A DNA stretch of 64,000 nucleotides from Paeniglutamicibacter quisquiliarum (GCF_019084045.1 NZ_JAHRED010000001.1:124001-188000), one strand, 5' to 3'; shown: positions 8,426 to 17,336, counted from the stretch's first letter. Made by a program: numbers and translations. The notes: generated from the sequence alone by a model not told the origin.

Positions 8426-10036
8426 TCACATCCTGAAAAGGCCGAAGGAAGTCTCCGGAAGCGGTTGGGTGGCGCAGACATCCAGGGCCATCCCCAGCAC
8501 CCGGCGGGTGTCGAGCGGGTCGATGACCCCGTCGTCCCAGAGCCGGGCCGTGGAGTAGTAGGGGTTGCCCTGGGATTCGTACTGCTCCTTGATCGGGGCC
8601 TTGAAGCTCTCCTCGTCCTCGGGGCTCCACGTGGAACCGGCGGCCTCGAGGGCGTCCCGCTTGACGGTGGCCAGCACGGAGGATGCCTGGTTCCCGCCCA
8701 TCACCGAGATCCGCGCGGCCGGCCACATCCACAGGAAGCGCGGGGAGTAGGCCCGGCCGCACATGGAGTAGTTGCCCGCGCCGAATGACCCGCCGATGAT
8801 CACCGTCAGCTTGGGGACCCTGGCGGTCGCCACGGCGGTGACCATCTTCGCCCCGTGCTTGGCGATGCCGCCGGCCTCGTAGTCCCTGCCCACCATGAAC
8901 CCGGAGAGGTTCTGCAGGAACACCAGCGGCACGCCGCGTTGGTCGCAGAGCTCGATGAAGTGGGCGCCCTTGAGCGCGGATTCGGAGAAGAGCACGCCGT
9001 TGTTGGCGATGATCCCCACCTTGTGGCCGTGGATGCGGGCAAAGCCGGTGACCAGCGTGGTGCCGTAGTTGGCCTTGAACTCGTGGAACGCGCTGCCGTC
9101 GGCAACCCGTGAGATGACCTCGCGGACGTCGTAGGAGGCGTTCACGTCGGTGGGCACTGCCCCGTAGATCTCGGCGGGATCCTCGCAGGGGTCGGCAACG
9201 TCGCCGATGAGGTCCCAGACGGGATCGGGGGTCGGCGGCAGGGTGTCGATGATGTCGCGAACGATGGACAGGGCGTGGGCATCGTTTTCGGCCAGGTGGT
9301 CGACCACCCCGGAGGTCGAGGCGTGCAGGTCTCCGCCGCCGAGTTCCTCCGCGGTGACGATTTCGCCGATGGCCGCCTTCACCAGGGGAGGGCCGCCCAG
9401 GAAGATGGTTCCCTGGTTGCGGACAATGACCGTCTCGTCGCTCATGGCCGGGACGTAGGCACCTCCCGCCGTGCAGGATCCGAGCACTGCGGCAATCTGC
9501 GGGATCTTGGCCGCCGAGAGATTGGCCTGGTTGTAGAAGATGCGCCCGAAGTGGTCGCGGTCGGGGAAGACCTCGTCCTGCATGGGCAGGAACGCGCCGC
9601 CCGAATCGACCAGGTACACGCAGGGCAACCCGTTTTCCAGCGCGATTTCCTGGGCACGCAGGTGCTTCTTCACGGTCATGGGGAAGTAGGTGCCACCCTT
9701 CACGGTGGCGTCGTTGCACACCACCATCACGTACCGGCCGTGGACCATGCCGATGCCGGTGATCAGCCCGGCGCCGGGGCAGTCGCCGCCGTACATGTCC
9801 TCGGCGGCCAGCGGGGCAATCTCCAGGAAGGGCGAACCCTCGTCCAGCAGTGCATCCACCCGGTCGCGGGGCAGCAGCTTGCCGCGGTCCACGTGCCGCT
9901 GGCGCGTCTTCTCGGATCCGCCGCGGGCGGCCGTGGCGAGGCGCTCGCGCAGTTCGGCGACCAGCCGCGTCTGTTCGGCGGCATTCTCCAAGAAGGCGGG
10001 GCTGGCGGTGTCGATCGTGCTGGGCAGGGCTTCCAT
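8426..10036 (-). CDS. Acyl-CoA carboxyltransferase beta subunit (methylcrotonyl-CoA carboxylase-like)
   Basis: A 536-aa carboxyltransferase with the N- and C-terminal crotonase-like halves in order. Motifs include '[22 protein letters not shown]', '[20 protein letters not shown]', '[13 protein letters not shown]' and the second-domain '[19 protein letters not shown]', which is characteristic of the methylcrotonyl-CoA type rather than propionyl-CoA type. It transfers CO2 from biotin to 3-methylcrotonyl-CoA, a leucine breakdown step. GAGG stands just before ATG 10036. The gene follows the TetR gene after 39 bases and precedes the alpha subunit. An isovaleryl-CoA dehydrogenase and methylglutaconyl-CoA hydratase, needed for the whole pathway, are not next to it. 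Confidence 0.9.
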   Translation of the reverse strand: MEALPSTIDTASPAFLENAAEQTRLVAELRERLATAARGGSEKTRQRHVDRGKLLPRDRVDALLDEGSPFLEIAPLAAEDMYGGDCPGAGLITGIGMVHGRYVMVVCNDATVKGGTYFPMTVKKHLRAQEIALENGLPCVYLVDSGGAFLPMQDEVFPDRDHFGRIFYNQANLSAAKIPQIAAVLGSCTAGGAYVPAMSDETVIVRNQGTIFLGGPPLVKAAIGEIVTAEELGGGDLHASTSGVVDHLAENDAHALSIVRDIIDTLPPTPDPVWDLIGDVADPCEDPAEIYGAVPTDVNASYDVREVISRVADGSAFHEFKANYGTTLVTGFARIHGHKVGIIANNGVLFSESALKGAHFIELCDQRGVPLVFLQNLSGFMVGRDYEAGGIAKHGAKMVTAVATARVPKLTVIIGGSFGAGNYSMCGRAYSPRFLWMWPAARISVMGGNQASSVLATVKRDALEAAGSTWSPEDEESFKAPIKEQYESQGNPYYSTARLWDDGVIDPLDTRRVLGMALDVCATQPLPETSFGLFRM

Positions 10037-10075
10037 TGATCCTCTTTCGAAGCGGAAAACGTTGGGGGTGCTGTG

Positions 10076-10726
10076 TCAGCGGGCTGTGGCCAGGGGTGCG
10101 CCCGGAGGTTCGCTGGCCAGATGCATCGGAGGGCGGATGAAATCGATCCCCGAGAGCATCGCCGAGTCGGCTGAAAGGATCTTGCAGGCCATGGCCACGA
10201 AGTTGCGCTGGACCTCGGCAAGAGTCAGCCGTCCGTCGGGCCGGTACCAGTGGGCCACGCCGGTTCCCATTTCCATCAGGGCCAGGCGCGCCATGGTGGC
10301 GTCGTCCGCGGAGAAGTCGCCGACGCGGATTCCGCGCTCGACGACCTGGGCGAAAAGCGATTCGTAGTCGTCGCGGAGCTTCTGCATCGCGCTTCGGTTC
10401 TCGGGCGACAGTGCGCGCATCTCGTATTCGGCCACCCGGGCCGTCAGCGGATTGGTAGCGGTGAAGCCGACGTGTGCGGAGACCAGCGCCGCCAATTGGA
10501 CGGTTGGCTCTGCGCTAATGCGAAGGGCCGCCGAGCCTGAGGCAATCATGGCGTCGAGGCATCCGCGCATGACCTGCACCAGCAGTTCTTCCTTGCTGCC
10601 GGTGTAGTGGTAGATCGTGGCGGAGTTGATGCCCGCGGCCGCTCCCAGCTCGCGGATGCCGGTGGCGGCGAAGCCCTGCCGGGCAAAGAGCATGACGGCG
10701 GACTGCTGGACCTTGCCGATGTTCAC
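10076..10726 (-). CDS. TetR family transcriptional regulator of the carboxylase operon
   Basis: A 216-aa TetR-type repressor. The helix-turn-helix region reads 'QQSAVMLFARQGFAATGIRELGAAAGINSATIYHYTGSKEELL' in part (about residues 8-50), followed by a helical ligand domain. I place the start at GTG 10726, because GGAG sits six bases upstream and the longer ORF (to 10819) would overlap the operator palindromes. It heads the carboxylase operon and is probably autoregulated through two palindromes at 10758-10827. The inducer is likely an acyl-CoA intermediate (inference from LiuR/PaaR-like systems). Confidence 0.85.
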   Translation of the reverse strand: MNIGKVQQSAVMLFARQGFAATGIRELGAAAGINSATIYHYTGSKEELLVQVMRGCLDAMIASGSAALRISAEPTVQLAALVSAHVGFTATNPLTARVAEYEMRALSPENRSAMQKLRDDYESLFAQVVERGIRVGDFSADDATMARLALMEMGTGVAHWYRPDGRLTLAEVQRNFVAMACKILSADSAMLSGIDFIRPPMHLASEPPGAPLATAR

Positions 10727-10757
10727 TATGGACTCCGTTGTCGAACGTGCGCCTTGG

Positions 10758-10827
10758 CCAATCAATTGATTGGTTCCACGATTCAAGCAAACCCTGTGAT
10801 GACGCTCACTGTCAATCACTTGATTGA
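10758..10827. promoter_or_regulatory. Paired TetR operator palindromes
   Basis: CCAATCAATTGATTGG (10758-10773) is a perfect 16-bp palindrome and TCAATCACTTGATTGA (10812-10827) has perfect 7-bp arms around a CT centre. They share the core CAATCAnnTGATTG, and their centres are 54 bp apart, about five helical turns. They lie just upstream of the GTG start of the TetR gene. Two same-face sites with one core strongly suggest an autoregulated repressor operator covering the operon promoter. Confidence 0.75.
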
Positions 10828-10920
10828 TTCTGCAGTGAGTGAATGAGTGAAGTTATGACGAGAGTTCGAGCAGCGTAGTCACGCGCCTAATTGTCGGACA
10901 TCTCCGCGTAAACCTCTGGA

Positions 10921-10930
10921 GTTATATAAC
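10921..10930. promoter_or_regulatory. Palindrome GTTATATAAC upstream of the HigBA pair
   Basis: A perfect 10-bp palindrome that also contains a TATAAC -10-like hexamer, 22 bases before the toxin ATG. Its place suggests promoter plus operator for the XRE antitoxin; no matching -35 element at standard spacing was seen. Confidence 0.4.
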
Positions 10931-10951
10931 CCTTGTGTTGTATCGTTGGGT

Positions 10952-11305
10952 ATGGAGTGGGTCATTGACACTGAACTCATCGCAGACTGGCTCATGGGAC
11001 TGGATGATTCTTCCTATGGCCAAGTCGTTGCTGCCCTTGAACTGCTGGGCGAGAGAGGGCCACATTTGGGTAGGCCTTTGGTTGACTCCATCGTCGGATC
11101 GGAACATGGCAACATGAAAGAGTTGCGACCGGGCTCGAAAGGACGGACGGAGCTGAGACTGCTCTTTGCATTTGATACCCGGCGTCGGGCTATCTTTTTA
11201 GTGGCTGGCGACAAGTCCGGGGATTGGGCTGGTTGGTACAAGAAGAATCTCCCCATTGCTGATGAACGATTATCGCGGCACCTTGAGCACGAAGACGGAC
11301 GGTGA
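10952..11305 (+). CDS. HigB/RelE-type (Gp49-like) toxin of a toxin-antitoxin pair
   Basis: A 117-aa RelE-superfamily protein of the phage-derived Gp49/HigB type. Typical features are the C-terminal core 'GRTELRLLFAFDTRRRAIFLVAGDKSGDWAGWYKKNLPIAD' in part, with basic residues expected to cut ribosome-bound mRNA, and a helical N-terminus 'VIDTELIADWLMGLDD'. ATG 10952 is preferred; a TTG lies two codons upstream. The toxin-first order with an XRE protein overlapping or directly following is the classic HigBA arrangement. A GTTATATAAC palindrome lies 22 bases upstream. The pair has lower GC than its neighbours, suggesting transfer. Confidence 0.82.
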   Translation: MEWVIDTELIADWLMGLDDSSYGQVVAALELLGERGPHLGRPLVDSIVGSEHGNMKELRPGSKGRTELRLLFAFDTRRRAIFLVAGDKSGDWAGWYKKNLPIADERLSRHLEHEDGR

Positions 11306-11310
11306 GGAAA

Positions 11311-11616
11311 ATGGCGAAGAACCTAGAGGAACTGTTAAGAAAACGCCCCGTGGATCGGGCCGTTGTGGAGGCCCACAAGCATCGAATGTTGGAAGAAATC
11401 CGTGCTTTTAAGCTTCGGGAAATGCGCGAAGCTGCCGATTTAACCCAAAGCGAAGTTGCGACTCTTTTGCAGGTTAGCCAGAATCGGGTTTCTCGTATCG
11501 AACACGGCGACATTGAGCGAACGCAAGTGGATACATTGCGCAAATACGTCGAAGCAATCGGTGGACGCTTGCGCATTGAAGTTGAATTGGGTGACGAACG
11601 CCTGGAGATTGCATAG
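11311..11616 (+). CDS. HigA-type XRE antitoxin
   Basis: A 101-aa Xre-family helix-turn-helix protein: 'LREMREAADLTQSEVATLLQVSQNRVSRIEHGDIE' in part covers the HTH at about residues 34-68, and the tail 'LRKYVEAIGGRLRIEVELGDE' is typical of RelB/HigA-like antitoxins. It should neutralise the toxin upstream and repress the shared promoter. GGTGAGG lies three bases before ATG 11311; an alternative GTG at 11302 overlaps the toxin stop codon. It is followed by 80 bases and then the convergent end of an AsnC-type gene. Confidence 0.82.
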   Translation: MAKNLEELLRKRPVDRAVVEAHKHRMLEEIRAFKLREMREAADLTQSEVATLLQVSQNRVSRIEHGDIERTQVDTLRKYVEAIGGRLRIEVELGDERLEIA

Positions 11617-11696
11617 GCGGAAGGTTGTTCCGAGTCGCTGGCGCAGGTGTGAACCTCGACCCACACCAAGTGAACCGTGCGACGTCGCACGCTTGG

Positions 11697-12659
11697 TCAG
11701 AGCAATTGCCCGCCGCGCTTGCGCGCCTGCAGCACCATGGTGGTCTGCAGATCCGTCATCGACTTGCTCCAGGAAGAATCCGACAGGAAGTCGTAGAGCT
11801 GTGCGGGGGTCGCGACGGTGATGTCAGCGACCAGCTGGCAATCGCCTGCCACCGCGGCGGCGTAGCGGACTTCCGGGCGCTTGGCCAGGGCGGTGCCGAG
11901 TGCCTCGACCTGGTGCGGAGCGGTGTGTATCCACAGCAGCGCCTCGGTGTTCAAGCCCAGCGCCTCCGGCTCGACCAGGGTGCGGATCGCCAGGTGGGAG
12001 TTGCGGATCAGCCAGTCGATGCGCCGGGACACCGTGGACTCGGAGAGCCTGACCTGTCTCGCGATCGCCTCCACGCTGGCGCGGCCGTCGCGCTGCAGGG
12101 CCTGGATGATCAACTCGTCGTTCTCGGTGAGCCTGGCCGTTGCTTCGCGGACGACTTGCTGTCGGGTGTCGTCTCTGGTCAGCTCCGTGTGCAGCGCGAG
12201 TTCCTCCGCGGCGGTGAGCACCCCGATGCGCCACCCCCGGATGGTGCGGAAGTACTTCAGGACCGGATAGGTCGAGCAGGTGATCAGCCCAGGGGTCGAG
12301 GGCACCTGCAAGGTGAGCAGCTCATTCAAGGCGTTCGCCTCGCAGATGACCTCGGCGACCACGTCTCCGACCCCCGTCACCATGTAGCTGAAGGTGGTGT
12401 CGGGACGCTGGGCCAGCGATTCGCAGGCGAGCCTGGCCGTTCCCGGGGTGCAGGCCAGGCGCATGATGACCGCCGACTCGCGCGTGCGTAGGGCCGCAAC
12501 GGAGATGACCTTGGAGGCGAGAAGCTCCGCGCCCTGCCGCGCCACGGTGCGCTCATGTTCGTCGAGCACCTGGGCGATCTTGCGCCAGGTGGCGCGGCCG
12601 TCCACCTGGAGGGCGCCGATGATGCGTTGCTGCAGTGAGCTGAGCTCGCCTTGGGCCAT
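11697..12659 (-). CDS. Lrp/AsnC-type regulator with two HTH-ligand modules
   Basis: A 320-aa doubled AsnC protein: the first wHTH 'LSSLQQRIIGALQVDGRATWRKIAQVLDEHERTVARQ' in part lies near the N-terminus, and the second near residues 170-215 ('NDELIIQALQRDGRASVEAIARQVRLSESTVSRRI'). Each is followed by an alpha/beta effector domain. The start ATG at 12659 is favoured over 12791 because AAGGGG lies five bases upstream and the domain begins there. It is downstream of, and co-directional with, an amidase gene (141-bp gap). The context suggests it controls the amidase, the DUF5058 pair and the M20 hydrolase. Effector unknown. Confidence 0.84.
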   Translation of the reverse strand: MAQGELSSLQQRIIGALQVDGRATWRKIAQVLDEHERTVARQGAELLASKVISVAALRTRESAVIMRLACTPGTARLACESLAQRPDTTFSYMVTGVGDVVAEVICEANALNELLTLQVPSTPGLITCSTYPVLKYFRTIRGWRIGVLTAAEELALHTELTRDDTRQQVVREATARLTENDELIIQALQRDGRASVEAIARQVRLSESTVSRRIDWLIRNSHLAIRTLVEPEALGLNTEALLWIHTAPHQVEALGTALAKRPEVRYAAAVAGDCQLVADITVATPAQLYDFLSDSSWSKSMTDLQTTMVLQARKRGGQLL

Positions 12660-12800
12660 GGGGTCCCCTTCAAGTGGAAGTTGGCCGGCCGCGGGTCGGC
12701 CAATGACTGGCACTTGGCAACGCGCCGTGGCAACAGCGTATCCAATGCACTGCCCGCGGCGGACTCCCGTGCGGGGCCCGGCGGCCGGCATTGGGCGCCG

Positions 12801-14243
12801 TCACCGGATTTCCTGTCCCTTCAATCTTGCGGCAATCCACTCCGGGGCCCGCTCGGCGTAGCGCGTGCGCTGCTCGAAGTCCCGGGCGTAGGCCAACAGA
12901 GCCACGTCCTTGTAGTGGTTGGCAGTCATCTGCAGGCCCACGGGCAAACCGTCGGCGGTGAACCCGGCGGGCATGGAAAGCGCCGGCAAGGAAGTGCCGG
13001 AGATGAGACACGCTGAGCGCATCCAGTCGAGGTAGGTGGTGGCGGGCGTGCCGGCGATGGTTTGCGGGTAGCGCCACGTCGCATCGAAGGGCAGGACCTG
13101 GGCGGCGGGACTGAGGAAGAGGTCGAAGCGGGCGAAGAATGCCTGAACGGCGATTTCCAGGCGGGTGCGCGCGGCCGTGGTGGCAATCAGGTCCTCGGCG
13201 TCCAGCGCCCAGCCCTTCTCGACATTCCAGATCACCTCGGGCTTGATCAGTTCACGTTTGCTGCGCACCAGGTCGCCGAGGTCAGTGGCAAAGTCGTAGG
13301 CGCGGGTGTTGCCGAAGACCAGATCGGCATCGCGAAGGTCGATGCTGGCCTCCTCCACGTGGGCGCCTGCCTGTTCGAACACGGCGATCTGCGCATCCAA
13401 AACGGCCAGGACCTCCGGCTCGACGGGGACGCCCAGTCCGAAGTCCCTGCTGTAGCCGATGCGGATTCCGCGCAGTGCATTCGGCGGGAGATTCGCGAAG
13501 TCACGGCCGGTCAGCGTGTTTGGTGTCAACACCTTGTCGCTGTCACCGGCAGTGGCCTCCATGAACAGGGCAATGTCGTCGACGGTGCGGGCCATCGGGC
13601 CGCTGCGTGCCAGCCATGCCCACGAATTGGTGGCAGACGGCATGGGGATCACGCCGTAGGAAGGGCGGAAACCCACCACGTTGCAAAAGGATGCGGGAAT
13701 CCGCAGCGAGCCGCCCATGTCGGAGCCCTCGCCCAGCGGCTGGATGCGGGCGGCGATGGCAGCGGCAACGCCCCCCGAGGATCCGCCGGCGCTCAGCGCA
13801 GTGTCGTAGGGATTGGTGGTCGTTCCAAAGACCTCGTTGAAGGTGTGCGAGCCGGCCCCGAACTCGGGAACGTTGGTCTTACCCGTGCGGATCGCGCCGG
13901 CCGCGGCCAGCCGTGCGATTTGCAGGTCGTCGGTCTGCGGGACGTTGTCCTTCAGGGCCGGCGATCCCTGGGTGGTGAGCAGGCCCGCGGTGTTGAACGT
14001 GTCCTTGTGCGTCATCGGCAGGCCGTGGAGCAGCCCGGTGGGCTTGCCCTGCGCGGTTGCCTCATCGGCCTTCGCGGCGAGTTCGCGGGCCCGCTCGAAA
14101 TCGGTGGTGACGACGGCGTTGATGGGGCCGTTGACCCTCTGGATCTGGTCGATGTGGCTCTCGAGTGCTTCCCTGGCCGACAGGTCGCGGCGCTTGATTG
14201 CTTCGGTCATCTCCCGGGCGCCCATGTCTTGAATCGCGTTCAC
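12801..14243 (-). CDS. Amidase signature family enzyme
   Basis: A roughly 480-aa amidase-signature hydrolase cleaving carboxamide bonds through a Ser-cisSer-Lys triad. The lysine is in 'GLPMTHKDTFNTAG', the serines in 'GGSSGGVAAAIA' and 'GSDMGGSLRIPAS'. The reading frame extends to 14444, but homology begins around 14243. GTG 14243 has AGAGGA 9-11 bases upstream, whereas the longer form would run through the divergent promoter. A GTG at 14252 and an ATG at 14225 are alternatives. It diverges from the DUF5058 pair and M20 hydrolase, suggesting a shared pathway for an amide or N-acylated amino compound. The true substrate is not evident. Confidence 0.85.
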   Translation of the reverse strand: MNAIQDMGAREMTEAIKRRDLSAREALESHIDQIQRVNGPINAVVTTDFERARELAAKADEATAQGKPTGLLHGLPMTHKDTFNTAGLLTTQGSPALKDNVPQTDDLQIARLAAAGAIRTGKTNVPEFGAGSHTFNEVFGTTTNPYDTALSAGGSSGGVAAAIAARIQPLGEGSDMGGSLRIPASFCNVVGFRPSYGVIPMPSATNSWAWLARSGPMARTVDDIALFMEATAGDSDKVLTPNTLTGRDFANLPPNALRGIRIGYSRDFGLGVPVEPEVLAVLDAQIAVFEQAGAHVEEASIDLRDADLVFGNTRAYDFATDLGDLVRSKRELIKPEVIWNVEKGWALDAEDLIATTAARTRLEIAVQAFFARFDLFLSPAAQVLPFDATWRYPQTIAGTPATTYLDWMRSACLISGTSLPALSMPAGFTADGLPVGLQMTANHYKDVALLAYARDFEQRTRYAERAPEWIAARLKGQEIR

Positions 14244-14503
14244 GTTATCCACGTCCTCTTGGTTGCTCGGCCCTGCGCCGAGATTGCTGATGACCACAGT
14301 CTGTCCGCGCCTCACGCCGCGTGAATAGTCTGGACGGGAAATTGGTCCATGATGCAGGAAAACGACAAATCCTTGACCAAATCCTTCATTGGTTGCCAGG
14401 GACCCGTCGACAGCGCAATCTGGAACAAAAGAGACGTGGCTCACAGTTTAGCCCGGAGTGTGGCTGGCAGCGGCGGCGTCGACGAGACCAAAGGAGAAAT
14501 GCG

Positions 14504-15247
14504 ATGCCGCATATCCGACCCCTCATGGCAAACCCGACATCCACGGATATCTGGGCCGTGGCGAACACCCCGATCCTGTGGATTTGCGCGCTGGGCGTCT
14601 TCGCCGTGATCTTCGTGCAGACCTTCCTCTACATCAAGGCCGCCCGCCGCGCGGCGCCGCACATCGGCATGCCGACCCGCGAGCTGAAGGAGTCCTTCAG
14701 GGCCGGGGCAGTGGCCTCGATCGGCCCCTCGTTGGCAGTGGTGCTGGTGGCCATCGCCCTTTTGGCGCTGTTCGGGACGCCGGCGGTGCTGGTCCGCATC
14801 GGGCTCATCGGTTCCGCCTCGACGGAAACCGCCTCCGCATCCCTGGCGGCGATTTCCATGGGCACCGTGCTCGGCGGGCCCGAATACACGCAGCAGGTCT
14901 TCGCCGTCGCGTTCATGGCCATGTCCCTGTCGGGAGGCATGTGGATGCTCTCCACCCTGGTGCTGACGCCCGTGCTCAAGCGCGGCGGCAAGAAACTGGC
15001 GAAGGCCAACCCGGCGGTCATGGCGCTGATTCCGGCCGCCGCATTGCTCGGCGCCTTTTCGATGCTGGCCATCGCCGAGCTGCCCAAGTCCAATGTCCAC
15101 GCCGTCACATTGATGATTTCCGCGGCAACCATGTGCCTGTGCCTCTTCCTGGCCAAGCTGCTCAACGCCCGGTGGCTGAAGGAATGGGCGCTGGGCTTCG
15201 CCATCATGGTTGCCATCGCCGCCGCCTACCTGATGCACACGGCCTAG
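14504..15247 (+). CDS. DUF5058 family membrane protein, putative transporter subunit
   Basis: A 247-aa polytopic protein with about six membrane helices. The opening 'VANTPILWICALGVFAVIFVQ' and the conserved block 'RAGAVASIGPSLAVVLVAIALL' followed by 'RIGLIGSASTETASA' match DUF5058, an uncharacterised family usually encoded with a second small membrane protein and a peptidase or amidohydrolase. ATG 14504 has AAGGAG seven bases upstream. It lies divergent from an amidase and 36 bases before its partner. I infer a two-subunit secondary transporter; an enzyme role cannot be excluded. Confidence 0.72.
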   Translation: MPHIRPLMANPTSTDIWAVANTPILWICALGVFAVIFVQTFLYIKAARRAAPHIGMPTRELKESFRAGAVASIGPSLAVVLVAIALLALFGTPAVLVRIGLIGSASTETASASLAAISMGTVLGGPEYTQQVFAVAFMAMSLSGGMWMLSTLVLTPVLKRGGKKLAKANPAVMALIPAAALLGAFSMLAIAELPKSNVHAVTLMISAATMCLCLFLAKLLNARWLKEWALGFAIMVAIAAAYLMHTA

Positions 15248-15283
15248 ACCCCCATTTCCTGCGAGCAAGAAAGTAGAAAAACC

Positions 15284-16006
15284 ATGACCACCCCCGTCGC
15301 CACACACGCCGATGCCTCCATGGCCCGTTTCGAATCTGAGACCACGCGCTACGGATCCCTGACCATGATCGCCGGCCTGGTGTTCTCGCTGCTCGGACCC
15401 ATCTACCTGGTCTTCTTCTCGGGCCTGGAAATCACCGGACCCATGGTCTGGATCGCCTTCGTCGCGGTCGCCGCCACCTTCGGGGTCTTCTGGTTCGTCG
15501 AGCCGCTGACCTACTTCCCGATCCTGGGATCGGCCGCGATGTACCAGGCCTTCATGATCGGGAACATCTCCAATAAGCTGCTCCCCGCCGCCATCGTTGC
15601 CCAGTCCAGCATCAACGCCAGGCCCGGAACCCGGCGCGGCGACCTGGCTGCCGTGATGGCCATCGGCGGCGCAGCCACCGTCCACCTGACCAGCCTGCTG
15701 GTCTTTGTCGGGCTGCTCGGGACGTGGCTGGTCTCGATGGTCCCCGCCAGCATGATCGAGGTCGCCCGCCTCTACATCCTGCCCGCGCTCATGGGTGCCG
15801 TACTCGTGCAGGCCATCGTGAGCATGAAGCGCCTGCGGCCCACCGTCATCGCCGTAGCCCTGGCCCTGCTGTTCCAATTTGTCATCGTGCCCGCAGCACC
15901 CAAGACGGCACTCTTCGCCACCGCCCTCGTCGTGGTGCTCTCGATCATCCTGTCCTGGGTGCTGCGCGACCGAAAAGAAGTCCATGTCGCCACCGAGGTC
16001 GACTGA
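15284..16006 (+). CDS. Polytopic membrane partner of the DUF5058 protein
   Basis: A 240-aa integral membrane protein with about seven helices, not assigned to a family with certainty. It begins with a soluble 25-residue N-terminus, then 'SLTMIAGLVFSLLGPIYLVFF'. A conserved-looking re-entrant stretch is 'PILGSAAMYQAFMIGNISNKLLPAAIVAQ'. Such an N/P-rich motif with 'GNISNK' is reminiscent of small two-part carriers. It is encoded directly after the DUF5058 protein and before an M20 amidohydrolase, so it probably forms the second half of an importer for the hydrolase substrate. Weak ribosome binding site (GAAAG). Confidence 0.6.
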   Translation: MTTPVATHADASMARFESETTRYGSLTMIAGLVFSLLGPIYLVFFSGLEITGPMVWIAFVAVAATFGVFWFVEPLTYFPILGSAAMYQAFMIGNISNKLLPAAIVAQSSINARPGTRRGDLAAVMAIGGAATVHLTSLLVFVGLLGTWLVSMVPASMIEVARLYILPALMGAVLVQAIVSMKRLRPTVIAVALALLFQFVIVPAAPKTALFATALVVVLSIILSWVLRDRKEVHVATEVD

Positions 16007-16072
16007 CCCAACCCTCCGCCGGCCTCCGCCACCTGCGGCACCGGACACCGAACGAAAGGAAACACGCACATC

Positions 16073-17281
16073 ATGACCGCACCCACCCTGGACCTCGCAG
16101 GCATCGCCACCGACTGGATGCACGAGCAGTACCTGCACCTGCACCGGCATCCCGAACTCTCCATGCAGGAGCACGAAACCGCCGCCTACATCGAGGCACG
16201 CCTCGCCGAACTCGGCATCGAGAACTTCCGCTGCGGCGGCACGGGCGTGGTAGGAATCCTGCGCAACGGCCCGGGCAAGACCGTGGCCTTCCGCGCCGAC
16301 ACCGACGGGCTGCCGATCAAGGAGGACACCGGGGCCGACTACGCCTCGACGGCGACCTCGCATTTGCCCGACGGCACCGAGGTCCCGGTCATGCACGGCT
16401 GCGGTCACGACACCCATGTCGCGGTGCTGCTGGCCGCGGCGCGATTCCTTGCGGAAAACAAGCCGGCGTGGCACGGGACCCTCGTGCTGGTGTTCCAGCC
16501 CGGGGAGGAAACCGGTGCCGGGGCCCGGGCCATGGTCCAGGACGGACTCTGGGAGCGGGCGCCGCGGCCCGACGTCGTGCTCGGACAGCACGTCTTTCCC
16601 TACGCGGCCGGATCCGTGCACATTTCCTCCGGCACCGCGATGGCCCTGGCCGACGCCCTGAAGGTGACCCTGCGCGGGAAGCAGTCCCACGGCTCACAGC
16701 CGCAGGACTCCATCGACCCGATCCTGCTCGGCGCCCACATCATTGCCAGATTGCAGGGGATCGTTTCCCGGGAGCTGGCACCGACAACGCCGGCGGTGGT
16801 GACGGCCGGGACGTTCCACGCGGGCCTGAAGGAAAACATCATTCCCGACCGGGCGGAGTTCACGCTCAATGTCAGGACGCTGACTCCCGAGGTTCGCGCC
16901 ACGGTGCTGGAGGCGATCACCCGGATTATCAACGCGGAAGCCCAGGCCTCCAACGCGCCCGCACCCCAGATCGAGCACATCTACGACTTCCCTCGCTGCT
17001 ACAACGATCCCGCACAGACGCAGTCGGTCATAGCGTCGTTGCGCGCCGAGCTGGGGGAGGAGCAAGTGGTCTTGGCCCCGCCGGTCATGGGCAGCGAGGA
17101 CGTGGGCTGGCTCGGGGACTCCATCGACGTGCCCACCGTCTACTGGTTCTTCGGGGGATTCCCCGCCGGGCAGGAACATCCGCCGGTGAACCACTCGCCG
17201 TACTTCCTGCCCGCGATGGAGCCGACCCTTTCGGCCGGGGTCCGTGCGGCGGTGGCAGCGATCTCGGGCTACCTGGCCTAG
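16073..17281 (+). CDS. M20 family amidohydrolase (aminoacylase/IAA-amino-acid hydrolase-like)
   Basis: A 402-aa M20D-type metallohydrolase. Motifs: 'LHLHRHPELSMQEHET' (residues about 21-36), 'AFRADTDGLPIKE', metal-binding 'MHGCGHDTHVA' (Cys110, His112), catalytic 'QPGEETGAGA', and the C-terminal metal ligand region 'MGSEDVGW'. Such enzymes release amino acids from N-acyl or amide conjugates. ACGAAAGGA lies upstream of ATG 16073. It follows two membrane proteins in an apparent operon, so the substrate is probably taken up by them. It ends convergently with the thiolase gene, with a bidirectional hairpin between. Confidence 0.88.
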   Translation: MTAPTLDLAGIATDWMHEQYLHLHRHPELSMQEHETAAYIEARLAELGIENFRCGGTGVVGILRNGPGKTVAFRADTDGLPIKEDTGADYASTATSHLPDGTEVPVMHGCGHDTHVAVLLAAARFLAENKPAWHGTLVLVFQPGEETGAGARAMVQDGLWERAPRPDVVLGQHVFPYAAGSVHISSGTAMALADALKVTLRGKQSHGSQPQDSIDPILLGAHIIARLQGIVSRELAPTTPAVVTAGTFHAGLKENIIPDRAEFTLNVRTLTPEVRATVLEAITRIINAEAQASNAPAPQIEHIYDFPRCYNDPAQTQSVIASLRAELGEEQVVLAPPVMGSEDVGWLGDSIDVPTVYWFFGGFPAGQEHPPVNHSPYFLPAMEPTLSAGVRAAVAAISGYLA

Positions 17282-17336
17282 AAACCAGGCGCGTGTGGAA
17301 GGCGACGAGTCCGCCTGAACCATGGTCCAAACAAGA

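Noticed and set aside
14441-16690. A 749-codon open frame on the minus strand
   Set aside because: Antisense to the DUF5058 pair and M20 gene, with Gly/Gln/His-rich composition typical of a shadow.
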